Source: Candidatus Krumholzibacteriia bacterium
GTDB taxonomy: Bacteria > Krumholzibacteriota > Krumholzibacteriia > Krumholzibacteriales > Krumholzibacteriaceae
NCBI GenBank assembly: GCA_026387805.1
Contig: JAPLKY010000269.1
Location: forward strand, 1-13,198
Direction of reading: 5' to 3'
DNA length: 13,198 nt
The notes beneath the pieces were generated by a model. That model did no database searches. It had not been told where the DNA came from and saw only the letters and a program-made list of their open reading frames with translations. Positions 1-6,777 of the stretch are shown piece by piece. Both the position numbers and the translations under genes were made by a program. Numbering within the stretch: position 1 is the first letter of the stretch; every line of letters starts with the position of its first letter.

Positions 1-61
1 AATAATTAAAGAAAATAATTCTGATTTAATTGTAATTTTAATTGGATTCATATGATTTATT
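1..61. other. AT-rich non-coding edge segment
   Basis: About the first 60 bases are made almost entirely of A and T, with runs such as TTTAATTGTAATTTTAATTG, while the rest of the window is clearly GC-rich. I see no gene, RNA or promoter here that I can support. The segment abuts the palindrome at 62-82 and the broken M42 peptidase gene. The abrupt change in composition suggests foreign DNA, a mobile repeat with its flank, or a chimeric assembly end. The sequence alone cannot decide among these. Confidence 0.6.
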
Positions 62-82
62 CCTCCCCTTTACAAGGGGAGG
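62..82. repeat. Perfect GC-rich palindrome (9-bp arms, 3-base loop)
   Basis: The arm CCTCCCCTT at 62-70 is perfectly complementary to AAGGGGAGG at 74-82, with TAC as the loop. It is followed by TTAGGTGGGGTC. From general knowledge, short palindromic units of this CCTCCCCTT/AAGGGGAGG type are dispersed in many copies in some bacterial genomes. Only one full copy is visible here, so calling it a dispersed repeat is inference. It lies just beyond the premature stop of the M42 gene. On the minus strand it is followed by an A-rich rather than a T-rich stretch, so it is not a good intrinsic terminator. Confidence 0.7.
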
Positions 83-133
83 TTAGGTGGGGTCTTTTAC
101 TAACTGCCTTTTGACCCCCTCCACCTCCCCCTT
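74..133. repeat. Larger imperfect inverted repeat spanning the gene break
   Basis: The bases at 76-94 (GGGGAGGTTAGGTGGGGTC) are nearly complementary to those at 113-130 (GACCCCCTCCACCTCCCC). The AAGGGG outer edge of the arm also has a counterpart at about 131-133. The loop of about 18 bases (95-112) is AT-rich. The right arm doubles as coding sequence of the M42 peptidase, residues about 105-111 (K-G-E-V-E-G-V), which looks like normal family sequence. The break in the gene therefore falls exactly where the gene resembles the repeat element, which points to recombination or misassembly at shared sequence. Confidence 0.5.
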
Positions 134-445
134 CGCGGTGCGTATCTTCACGGGGAGCCCGATCATGCGCGGATACCACCATCCGCCGAGTGGATTGAAT
201 CGCACGAACGATCCCGAGAAATGGGACACCATGAATCCGACCTCGTCCATGTGCGCGGCGAGCATGATCCGCGGGCGATCCGCGCGCCCCTTGAGCCGCG
301 CGATGCACGAGCCGAGGCGGTCCTTCTCGATGACGGCGACCGGGGCGAGATTGCGCTCCAGAAGCGAGAAGATCTCCCCCTCGAAACCCGGGACGCCGGT
401 CGCTTCGGTGAATTCTTTCATCAACGATTCAATGCGATCCATCAT
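83..445 (-). CDS. M42-family metallo-aminopeptidase, N-terminal fragment (truncated)
   Basis: This is the first third of an M42-family (glutamyl aminopeptidase/cellulase M-like) metallopeptidase, a co-catalytic dimetal enzyme that trims N-terminal residues from peptides. Visible hallmarks are the start LMKEFTEATGVPGFEGE and the metal-binding motif AAHMDEVGF with His65 and Asp67. Family members are normally about 340-360 residues, whereas this one stops after 120. Residues 1-111 look normal. The last nine (KRQLVKDPT) are encoded by the AT-rich/palindromic edge DNA and do not resemble the family. The second metal-binding half and the catalytic glutamates are missing, so the product should be inactive unless the break is an assembly artefact. 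AAGGAG lies just upstream. Two adjacent ATGs are possible starts, and the second (at 442) has the better spacing. It is the last gene of the minus-strand cluster, 12 bases after ddl. Confidence 0.8.
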   Translation of the reverse strand: MMDRIESLMKEFTEATGVPGFEGEIFSLLERNLAPVAVIEKDRLGSCIARLKGRADRPRIMLAAHMDEVGFMVSHFSGSFVRFNPLGGWWYPRMIGLPVKIRTAKGEVEGVKRQLVKDPT

Positions 446-457
446 CAGCTCCTTGTT

Positions 458-1471
458 CTATTTCTTCCTCGCCGCGGCCGCCCTCACGATCCGGCCGACG
501 AGATCCTCGAAACCCAGACCGGCGGCCTTCGCCGCCATGGGAACGAGGCTGAGCTCGGTCATCCCGGGGAGCGTGTTGACCTCGAGGCAGTACGGCTCTC
601 CCTCCCCGGACAATCTGAAATCGATCCTCGCGTAATCCCTGCAGGCGAGCGCCCGATAGGCGAGCGCCGCCTCTCGCCGGATGCGCTCCGACGTCCTCGC
701 GTCGAGCTCCGCCGGAGCGACGTAGCGGCTCGTCCCCTTCGTATATTTCCGCTTGTAATCGTAGAAGCCCCCCTCGGGGACGATCTCGACGAGGGGAAGC
801 GCCTCTCCCCCGAGGATCGCCGCCGTGATCTCGCGTCCCGGTATGTATCGCTCGACGACGCATTCGTCGCCGAAGCACCCCGCCAGCCGCAGCGCTTCGT
901 CGAGGTCTTCCGCTCGGGGCACGAACGAGAATCCGACGCTCGAGCCCTGGCAGTTGGGTTTTACGACGACGGGATATCCGAACGCGCGAACGACCGCCGC
1001 TCCCGCTCCCGCGCGTTCCTTCTCCGACGATGCGTCGAGGAGAAGATGCGGGGCGGTCTGGACGTTCGCCTCGCGGAAGAGCGCCTTCGAACGATCCTTG
1101 TTCATCGCGAGCGCGCTCGCGAGGATTCCGGAGCCCGTGTAGACGATCCCGGCGGTCTCGAGGAGCGCCTGGACGGTGCCGTCCTCTCCCGCGCCTCCGT
1201 GCAGCGCGACGAAGACCACGTCCGCGGAGCGGACCGGCTTCGCGTTCAGCCACACGAACGTCTCGCCGGCCGCGAGCGGCACCACGTCGCCGGGCGGCCG
1301 TTCGCCGATCTTCGCCGCCCGCGGTTCCGCGTTCGAACCGGCCGGAAGCGCCGGATCGATCGCATGGGCCTCGTGCCCTCCCGCGCGCAGCGCCTTCAGG
1401 ATCGCGGCGCCGCTTGCGAGCGAAACGTCCCGCTCCGGCGAATCCCCGCCGAGGAGAACCGTTACTTTCAT
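458..1471 (-). CDS. ddl: D-alanine--D-alanine ligase
   Basis: This ATP-grasp ligase joins two D-alanines in the cytoplasm to make the dipeptide for peptidoglycan precursors. At 337 residues it is full length. Motifs in order: an N-terminal LGGDSPERDVSLASG (about 7-21); HGGAGEDGTVQ (91-101); YTGSG (111-115); the ATP-binding VVKPNCQGSSVG (169-180); the omega-loop region GFYDYKRKYT with Tyr237 (235-243); and the Mg-binding end YARIDFR followed by LEVNTLPGMT (296-305). The start is an ATG preceded by an AAGGTG-type ribosome binding site. It lies 28 bases after gltX and 12 bases before the M42 gene, so it is probably cotranscribed with both. The serine loop and EVNTLPGMT support D-Ala-D-Ala rather than D-Ala-D-Lac specificity, but that detail is inference. 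Confidence 0.96.
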   Translation of the reverse strand: MKVTVLLGGDSPERDVSLASGAAILKALRAGGHEAHAIDPALPAGSNAEPRAAKIGERPPGDVVPLAAGETFVWLNAKPVRSADVVFVALHGGAGEDGTVQALLETAGIVYTGSGILASALAMNKDRSKALFREANVQTAPHLLLDASSEKERAGAGAAVVRAFGYPVVVKPNCQGSSVGFSFVPRAEDLDEALRLAGCFGDECVVERYIPGREITAAILGGEALPLVEIVPEGGFYDYKRKYTKGTSRYVAPAELDARTSERIRREAALAYRALACRDYARIDFRLSGEGEPYCLEVNTLPGMTELSLVPMAAKAAGLGFEDLVGRIVRAAAARKK

Positions 1472-1499
1472 GTCCGCACCTTCGCCTCTCTTGCATCAC

Positions 1500-2942
1500 T
1501 CATGGTGTCTCGATTCCGGCGAGCGCGCTGCGGATCGCCCGAAGCACGCTCTCCCTGCCGCGGATCTCCATGACTCGCGAAAGATCGGGGCCGTGGAGAG
1601 ATCCCGTGACGGCCGCGCGGATCGGTATGTAGAGCGCCTTTCCCTTGACCTGAAGCCGCGCTCCCAGATCCTTGATGCGCCCGCCGATCGATGCCGCGCT
1701 CCACTCCTCGCCCTCGCCCAGCGCGGCGAGGCTCGCCGAGAGGAGCTCCCGCGCGCCGGCGACGGCCTCGCGCGCCTCTCCGGCGAGCGCGGGAATCCCG
1801 GGTCTGAAGGGCGCTATTTCATCCACGATTCGCGAGAAGCTCGGGAGATTCTCCGCCAGTATCTCGAATATCTCCGCGAGCCGCTCGCGCGGGTATGCGG
1901 CCCTCACGTCCTCGGGAAAATGGGGGAGCGCTTCATCGAGGTAGCGCCGGGCGCCGCCTCTTTTCACGTACTGGGCCGAAAACCAGTTCAGCTTCACCTC
2001 GTCGAAAATGCTCGGCGAAGACGATACGCGATCGAGCTTGAATTTCTCGACGAGCTCGTCGAGGGAGAGCATCTCGCGGTCCCCGGGCGGCGACCAGCCG
2101 AGAAACGCGAGGTAATTGACGATCGCTTCCGCCGGATAGCCTCGCGTGTGGAAGTCCCAGACGTTCGGAGCGCCGTGGCGCTTGCTCAGCTTCGAACGGT
2201 CGAGGCCCAGGATGAGGGGGATGTGGGCGAACCGCGGCGGCTCGAGGCCGAGCGCCTCGTAGATCATGATCTGCCGCACCGTGTTCGAGAGGTGCTCCTC
2301 CCCCCGGATCACGTGCGAGATCGCCATGGCCGCGTCGTCGATCGCGGCGGCGAAATTATAGGTTGGAAGCCCGTTCGAGCGCAGGATGACGAAATCGCCG
2401 ACCATCCCGGCGGGAAAAACGACCTCGCCTCGGACGAAATCGTCGAGCCGCCGCTCGGAGTCCGGAGGAACGATGAAGCGCACGCTTTCCGCCTCTCCCC
2501 CGGTGCGCTTCCGCGCGCGCGCGGCGTCGTCGAGACGCCGGCACGTCCCGTCGTACTGCGGCGGGAGGTTCGCGCGCCGGCGTTCCTCCTTCTTCCGCTC
2601 AAGCTCCTCTTCCGTGCAGAAGCAGGGGTACGCCCTGCCCTCCGCGACGAGCCGCTCCGCCCCCTCGCGGTACCGCGCGACGCGCTCCGACTGCCGGTAT
2701 GGCCCGTACGCTCCGCCGCGATCCGGCCCCTCGTCCCAGGCGAGGCCGAGCCACATGAGGTCATCGAGAATCCCGGACTCGAGGTCGGCGCTCGACCGCT
2801 CGACGTCCGTGTCCTCGATGCGCAGAATGAACCGCCCGCCCTCATGGCGCGCGAAGAGCCAGTTGAAAAGCGCGGTCCGCGCTCCCCCGACGTGGAGATG
2901 CCCCGTCGGGCTCGGCGCGAACCGTACGCGAACTTCTTTCAC
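1500..2942 (-). CDS. gltX: Glutamyl-tRNA synthetase
   Basis: This class I synthetase charges tRNA-Glu with glutamate for translation. At 480 residues it is full length. It opens with VRFAPSPTGHLHVGGART, where HLHV at 15-18 is the HIGH signature. It continues with RIEDTDVERS (41-50) and GLPTYNFA (191-198) and has the KMSKS-equivalent KLSKR at 251-255, then LAFLGWSP. A C-terminal anticodon-binding region follows. In the insertion that often binds zinc it has Cys107, Cys109 and Cys134, but Arg136 sits where Escherichia coli has the fourth ligand, so zinc binding is uncertain. The start is GTG, with AAAGGG seven bases upstream. It lies 36 bases downstream of ispF, and the order ispD-ispF-gltX is conserved in many bacteria. 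Sequence alone does not tell whether it also misacylates tRNA-Gln. Confidence 0.96.
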   Translation of the reverse strand: MKEVRVRFAPSPTGHLHVGGARTALFNWLFARHEGGRFILRIEDTDVERSSADLESGILDDLMWLGLAWDEGPDRGGAYGPYRQSERVARYREGAERLVAEGRAYPCFCTEEELERKKEERRRANLPPQYDGTCRRLDDAARARKRTGGEAESVRFIVPPDSERRLDDFVRGEVVFPAGMVGDFVILRSNGLPTYNFAAAIDDAAMAISHVIRGEEHLSNTVRQIMIYEALGLEPPRFAHIPLILGLDRSKLSKRHGAPNVWDFHTRGYPAEAIVNYLAFLGWSPPGDREMLSLDELVEKFKLDRVSSSPSIFDEVKLNWFSAQYVKRGGARRYLDEALPHFPEDVRAAYPRERLAEIFEILAENLPSFSRIVDEIAPFRPGIPALAGEAREAVAGARELLSASLAALGEGEEWSAASIGGRIKDLGARLQVKGKALYIPIRAAVTGSLHGPDLSRVMEIRGRESVLRAIRSALAGIETP

Positions 2943-2978
2943 GCGAAAACCCTTTCCCCGTCGTCCCGCGGCGGGGCG

Positions 2979-3473
2979 TCAGCCGACCTTCTCGAGAAGC
3001 ACGATCGCCTCGACCGCGATCGCGCGCTTCTCCCCCACGGGGCCGAGCCCTTCTCCCCGGGTCGCCTTTATCGATATATATTCCGCATAGACGCCGAGCG
3101 CCGCGGCGATCGTCCGGGCCATCGCCGCGCGGTGCGGGGCGAGCCTCGGCTCCTCGGCGTTCACGACGCAATCGGCGTTCACAAGGGCATAGCCCGCCCG
3201 CTCGACCATCCCGGCGACCGCGCCGAGGATCTTCGTGCTCGCGGCGCCCTTCCACTCGGGCGTCTCGGGAAAATGCTCGCCGAGGTCGCCGAGATTCAAG
3301 GCGCCGAGGAGCGCGTCGCACAGGGCGTGGATCAGGGCGTCCGCGTCGGAATGCCCCGCGAGCCCCGTGCCGTGCGGGATTCGCACGCCCCCGAGGACGA
3401 GCGGCCTTCCCTCGACGAGCGGATGGATATCGTAGCCGATTCCTACCCTGAACGATCCGTGCATTTTTTTCAA
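2979..3473 (-). CDS. ispF: 2-C-methyl-D-erythritol 2,4-cyclodiphosphate synthase
   Basis: This enzyme performs the fifth step of the MEP isoprenoid pathway: it cyclises CDP-methylerythritol 2-phosphate to the cyclodiphosphate, releasing CMP. At 164 residues it is near the family length. It shows RVGIGYDIHPL with zinc ligands Asp15 and His17, then LAGHSDADALIHALCDALLGA with His49, then LGDLGEHFP, and the C-terminal KATRGEGLGPVG. The start chosen is TTG at 3473, because GAGG lies five bases before it. An in-frame ATG three codons later (3464) has only an A-rich stretch upstream but cannot be excluded. It lies 22 bases after ispD, which makes a substrate earlier in the same pathway. Confidence 0.95.
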   Translation of the reverse strand: MKKMHGSFRVGIGYDIHPLVEGRPLVLGGVRIPHGTGLAGHSDADALIHALCDALLGALNLGDLGEHFPETPEWKGAASTKILGAVAGMVERAGYALVNADCVVNAEEPRLAPHRAAMARTIAAALGVYAEYISIKATRGEGLGPVGEKRAIAVEAIVLLEKVG

Positions 3474-3495
3474 TGGAGCCTCGCTGGAGCCGGCG

Positions 3496-4212
3496 TCATG
3501 GATCCCCCGCGCACGGGGGAAGAACGAGCTTTCGTCCCGAAAGGAAGCTCCCCATGATCTCGAGGTCTTCCTTCACGGTGACCTTGATGTTCCACACCTC
3601 TCCCTCGACGACCTTCACGGGGAATCCGGCCGAGAGAACGAGCGAGCTCTCGTCGGTCGCGACGCGGATCGCGTCCCCCGCGGCGCCGAACGCCTTCGAG
3701 AGAACGTCGAACGTGAACGCCTGCGGCGTCTGTATCCCGACGACCCGCTCGCGCGGAACGATCCCCTCGAGCACGTCGTCCCTGAGCCGCCCGAGGGTCT
3801 CGGTCACGCCGAGGGCGGGAACCGCCGCGCCGTGCGTCCGGGCCGCATCGACGACCCGCCCGATGAGCTCGACCGAGACGATCGGCCTGCACGCATCGTG
3901 CACGATCACGAGGTCCGCGCGCCCGACCGACGCAAGCCCGATGGCGACCGATTCCTGTCTCGTCTCGCCCCCCACGATGACGGCGTGCGGCACGCCGGGC
4001 ACCTCGGCCTTGAGCTCCTTCTCCGTCTCCGCTTCCCAACCGGCCGGAACCATCACGGCATAGCGCGTGATGCCTCCCCACGCGTTCAGCGCGCGCAGCG
4101 ACCACGCGAGCAGCGGCCTGCCCTCGACGGGATAGAAGCTCTTCGGCATCTCGCGCCCGAAACGCACGCCCCTGCCCGCCGCGGCAACGAGGCATACGAC
4201 TTCTTCTTTCAT
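3496..4212 (-). CDS. ispD: 2-C-methyl-D-erythritol 4-phosphate cytidylyltransferase
   Basis: This enzyme performs the third step of the MEP pathway, transferring CMP from CTP to methylerythritol 4-phosphate. At 238 residues it is full length. Signature elements: the nucleotide loop AAAGRGVRFG (10-19) followed by MPKSF with Lys24; GGETRQESVAIGL (81-93); VHDACRPIV (104-112); GIQTPQAF (159-166); TDESSLV (186-192); and NIKVTVKEDLEI (208-219). Its start ATG has GGAAGGGAAG upstream. It sits 22 bases after mlaD and 22 bases before ispF. The last roughly 18 residues (after MGSFLSG) are a short lineage-specific tail. Confidence 0.95.
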   Translation of the reverse strand: MKEEVVCLVAAAGRGVRFGREMPKSFYPVEGRPLLAWSLRALNAWGGITRYAVMVPAGWEAETEKELKAEVPGVPHAVIVGGETRQESVAIGLASVGRADLVIVHDACRPIVSVELIGRVVDAARTHGAAVPALGVTETLGRLRDDVLEGIVPRERVVGIQTPQAFTFDVLSKAFGAAGDAIRVATDESSLVLSAGFPVKVVEGEVWNIKVTVKEDLEIMGSFLSGRKLVLPPCAGDP

Positions 4213-4234
4213 GCGAACGACTTCCCTTCCGTCG

Positions 4235-5131
4235 TCAGAATATCTCGACCTTCAGGTATTTCTTGGGATTCGCCTTGACGTCGGTGACGAGGTCGTCGAG
4301 GTCCTTCACCGTCTTCTCGAGCTTGTCCATAAGGACGCGGTCGCTCATGAGAGCGCCGAGCGTGTTGTCGTTCTTCTGCAGACTGTTCGTGATCTCCGCG
4401 AGCGCGTCGGTGATGGCGCGCATGCGCCGGACGAGCTCGGGAAAATCCTTGCTCGCCGCGCTGACCGAGGTAATCAGCGTATCGATGTCTCCCGAATTCC
4501 TCGCGAGAAGCTTGTCCACCGTTTCGGCCGAACGCCGGAACGATTGGATTCCCGCCTCGAGGCCCGGGGCGTCGCGCTCGATGAGCGTACGGAGCCGTTC
4601 GCTGATTCCGGCGAGGTTCTCGACGATACTCTTGAGCTTGTCCCCCTGGGTGAGGGTGCTCGCGATCCGCTGCATGTCCTTCGTGAGCTGGGTGAGCTCG
4701 TCCATGATGCCGCCGAGGAAGGCGAGCGCCTCCGTGATTCCCGGCTCGTATTCCCCCTGCATGATCGTTCCCGGCTCGAGGAAGCGCTCCGATTTTCCGA
4801 GGAGCACCGTGATGATGCGCTCTCCCATGATCCCGACGGTTTGGAGAACGATGCGGGAATCGTCGGGAATCTTCGCCCGCTTGCTGATATCCATCGTGAG
4901 GAACACGTCCTTGTCGCGCAGCTGCACGCGTTTCACGCTCCCCATCTCGACTCCGTTCAGGTTGACCTTGTCCCCGGGGCTGATGCCGCCGACCATCGGG
5001 AAGACGGCGTGGATCTGGTAATTGCCGTGCCCCACCTTGATGCCCTGGAACCACATGAGCCCGACGATGAGGATGAGAGAGGCTATGAAAACGGTGAATC
5101 CGACCCTGATCTCGAGCGATTTGTATTCCAT
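4235..5131 (-). CDS. mlaD: MlaD/MCE-family lipid transport substrate-binding protein
   Basis: This is the periplasmic, inner-membrane-anchored MCE subunit of an Mla-type ABC transporter that moves phospholipids or other lipids between inner membrane and outer envelope. At 298 residues it has a short cytosolic start, one membrane helix (about 11-29) and a single MCE domain (about 38-115). The domain includes PMVGGISPGDKVNLNGVEMG and the beta stretch VFLTMDISKRAKIPDDS, then TVGIMGERII. A long, mostly helical C-terminal part (about 130-285), probably coiled, ends in ANPKKYLKVEIF, a tail typical of MCE proteins in this arrangement. This is longer than E. coli MlaD, and the extra helical length may form a needle-like channel as in PqiB/YebT-like proteins (inference). 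It follows mlaF after 73 bases. Confidence 0.9.
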   Translation of the reverse strand: MEYKSLEIRVGFTVFIASLILIVGLMWFQGIKVGHGNYQIHAVFPMVGGISPGDKVNLNGVEMGSVKRVQLRDKDVFLTMDISKRAKIPDDSRIVLQTVGIMGERIITVLLGKSERFLEPGTIMQGEYEPGITEALAFLGGIMDELTQLTKDMQRIASTLTQGDKLKSIVENLAGISERLRTLIERDAPGLEAGIQSFRRSAETVDKLLARNSGDIDTLITSVSAASKDFPELVRRMRAITDALAEITNSLQKNDNTLGALMSDRVLMDKLEKTVKDLDDLVTDVKANPKKYLKVEIF

Positions 5132-5204
5132 CGATTCCCCCGCCGTTCCGATTCCGCGCTGACGCCCCCGCGGCGACCGAGCTCCTCCCGGGCGGCCGAA
5201 CGCT

Positions 5205-5975
5205 TCAGATCGGCTTGATGGGGCCTTCGGCCCTTCCTTCGACGAACTGCCGGATCACCGGATTGTCCGATTGACGAACCTCGTCCGGCGTGCCCGAATA
5301 TATGATTCTCCCCTCGTGAAGCATCGCGATCCGATCCCCCACGCGGTATGCGCTCTTGATATCGTGAGTGACCACGATCGACGTGACTTTGAGCTCCCGC
5401 TGGAGGGTCCTGATGAGCTCGTTGATGACGTCCGCCATGATGGGATCGAGCCCCGTCGTCGGCTCGTCGTAGAGCACCACCTGGGGGTTCATGGCGACGG
5501 CGCGCGCAAGGCCGATGCGCTTCTTCATCCCTCCGCTCATCTCCGCCGGATACTGGCCCTGCACGCCGGTCAGCCCGACGAGCTCGAGCTTTTCGTTCAC
5601 GACCCGCGCGATCTCCTCCTCGCTCATGGTCGAGTGCTTCCGCAGCGGCAGAGCCACGTTTTCACCGACCGTCATCGAATCGAAGAGCGCGGAACTCTGG
5701 AAAAGCATACCAAAGTGCATACGCATTTGGAACAGCTTTTTCCGGTCGAAACGGGTCATATCCTCGCCCTCGAACAGGATTTCCCCCGCATCGGGTCTCA
5801 CGAGCCCCGTGATGTGCTTGAGGAGCACGCTCTTTCCGCATCCGCTCCGCCCGATGACGACGAGCGTTTTCCCCCGCTCGATATCGAGGTCGAGCGAATC
5901 GAGAACGAGCTTCGGGCCGAACGATTTTCTCAGGCCGCGGATTCCGATGATTGCTTCGCTGCCGCGCTGCGCCAA
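5205..5975 (-). CDS. mlaF: MlaF-type ABC transporter ATP-binding protein
   Basis: This is the cytoplasmic ATPase that powers the MlaE permease. It carries the full ABC motif set. Numbering from the start chosen here: Walker A GRSGCGKS (42-49), Q-loop FQSSALF (Gln93), signature MSGGMKKR (146-153), Walker B VVLYDEPTTGLDP (from 166), and H-loop VVTHD (His204). Length is 256 residues. An upstream in-frame TTG at 6002 would add nine residues, but it lies inside mlaE and has no ribosome binding site. The TTG at 5975 has a perfect AGGAGG six bases before it, overlapping the mlaE stop codon, so I choose it. The position directly after the permease gene and before the MCE gene fixes its role. Confidence 0.93.
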   Translation of the reverse strand: MAQRGSEAIIGIRGLRKSFGPKLVLDSLDLDIERGKTLVVIGRSGCGKSVLLKHITGLVRPDAGEILFEGEDMTRFDRKKLFQMRMHFGMLFQSSALFDSMTVGENVALPLRKHSTMSEEEIARVVNEKLELVGLTGVQGQYPAEMSGGMKKRIGLARAVAMNPQVVLYDEPTTGLDPIMADVINELIRTLQRELKVTSIVVTHDIKSAYRVGDRIAMLHEGRIIYSGTPDEVRQSDNPVIRQFVEGRAEGPIKPI

Positions 5976-5981
5976 ACCGGG

Positions 5982-5987
5982 CCTCCT
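5982..5987 (-). promoter_or_regulatory. Ribosome binding site of mlaF (AGGAGG)
   Basis: A perfect AGGAGG on the minus strand lies six bases before the TTG at 5975 and overlaps the TAG stop of mlaE. It decides the mlaF start and implies that ribosomes finishing mlaE can restart on mlaF. Confidence 0.75.
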
Positions 5988-6777
5988 ACGAAGAGGGAGC
6001 AAAAAGGAAACGGAAAATGAGGGATGCGAGCAAGTAGTTCGAGATGAGAATGAGAAGGCACGCGGAAACGACCGCCTTCATCGTCGCGAGCCCCACGCCC
6101 TCCGCCCCTCCCCTCGTTTCGAAACCGTGATAGCACCCCATAAGCGCAATGATGAAACCGAAGACGAAGGTCTTCATGAGGCCGCCCGCGAGATCCTGCG
6201 TTCTGAAAAGAAGCTTGAGCCCGTTCCCAAACGTGTTGAAGCCGACGTGCAGCGATACGTTTGAGACGACCATGGCGCCGAGGATCGCGAGGAAGTCGGA
6301 AAATACCGTGAGAACGGGGAGCATGAACGTCGCCGCGACGATGCGCGGCATGACGAGATTCTCGACCGGGTCGATCGCGATCATCTCCATCGCGTCGATC
6401 TGCTCGGTGACCTTCATCGTCCCGAGCTCCGCGGCAATGGAGGCGCTCACGCGTCCCCCGACGACGAGCGCGGTGAGCACGGGGCCGAGCTCGAGGATGA
6501 CCGATTTGCCGACGACCGTGCCGATATACTTGAGGGGCACGTATCCGTGGAACTGGTACGCCGCCTGAACCGCGGTCACCGCGCCGACAAAGAGCGAGGT
6601 CACGAGCACGAGCGGGATGGAACCGATGCCGATCCGGTCCATCTGTTGAAGGATGCTCTTGGCGTTCGCGAATGCGCGGGGGATCGTCTGGAACACGCGC
6701 CCGATGAGAATGAACATCCCGCCCGTATCCTGAACGAGCTCGAGAAGGAACCTGCCGAGTATGACGAACGGCGCCAC
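5986..6777 (-). CDS. mlaE: MlaE-family ABC transporter permease
   Basis: This is the inner-membrane permease of the Mla lipid transport complex. At 263 residues it is the usual length. Hydrophobic segments fall at about 53-75, 82-105, 145-175, 203-216 and 234-260. The conserved cytoplasmic coupling region reads ELGPVLTALVVGGRVSAS followed by AELGTMKVTEQIDAM (116-130), the family signature. The start is GTG at 6777, immediately after the dnaB TAG, with GGAGG (6786-6790) eight bases upstream inside the end of dnaB. The mlaE-mlaF-mlaD order is that of the core transporter. No mlaC or mlaB follows, since ispD comes next. Confidence 0.94.
   Translation of the reverse strand: MAPFVILGRFLLELVQDTGGMFILIGRVFQTIPRAFANAKSILQQMDRIGIGSIPLVLVTSLFVGAVTAVQAAYQFHGYVPLKYIGTVVGKSVILELGPVLTALVVGGRVSASIAAELGTMKVTEQIDAMEMIAIDPVENLVMPRIVAATFMLPVLTVFSDFLAILGAMVVSNVSLHVGFNTFGNGLKLLFRTQDLAGGLMKTFVFGFIIALMGCYHGFETRGGAEGVGLATMKAVVSACLLILISNYLLASLIFRFLFAPSS

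Noticed and set aside
62..82. The palindrome as an intrinsic terminator for the minus-strand cluster
   Set aside because: On the minus strand it is followed by AATAAATCAT rather than a T-run, so the terminator pattern is not met.
221..1573. A 450-codon open frame on the plus strand opposite ddl
   Set aside because: Antisense shadow of ddl. Its composition is skewed and no motif is seen.
1176..3557. A 793-codon open frame on the plus strand opposite gltX and ispF
   Set aside because: It is a mirror of GC-rich codon usage on the opposite strand. It has no recognisable domain, is rich in Arg/Ala/Pro/Glu, and the minus strand carries two unmistakable enzymes.
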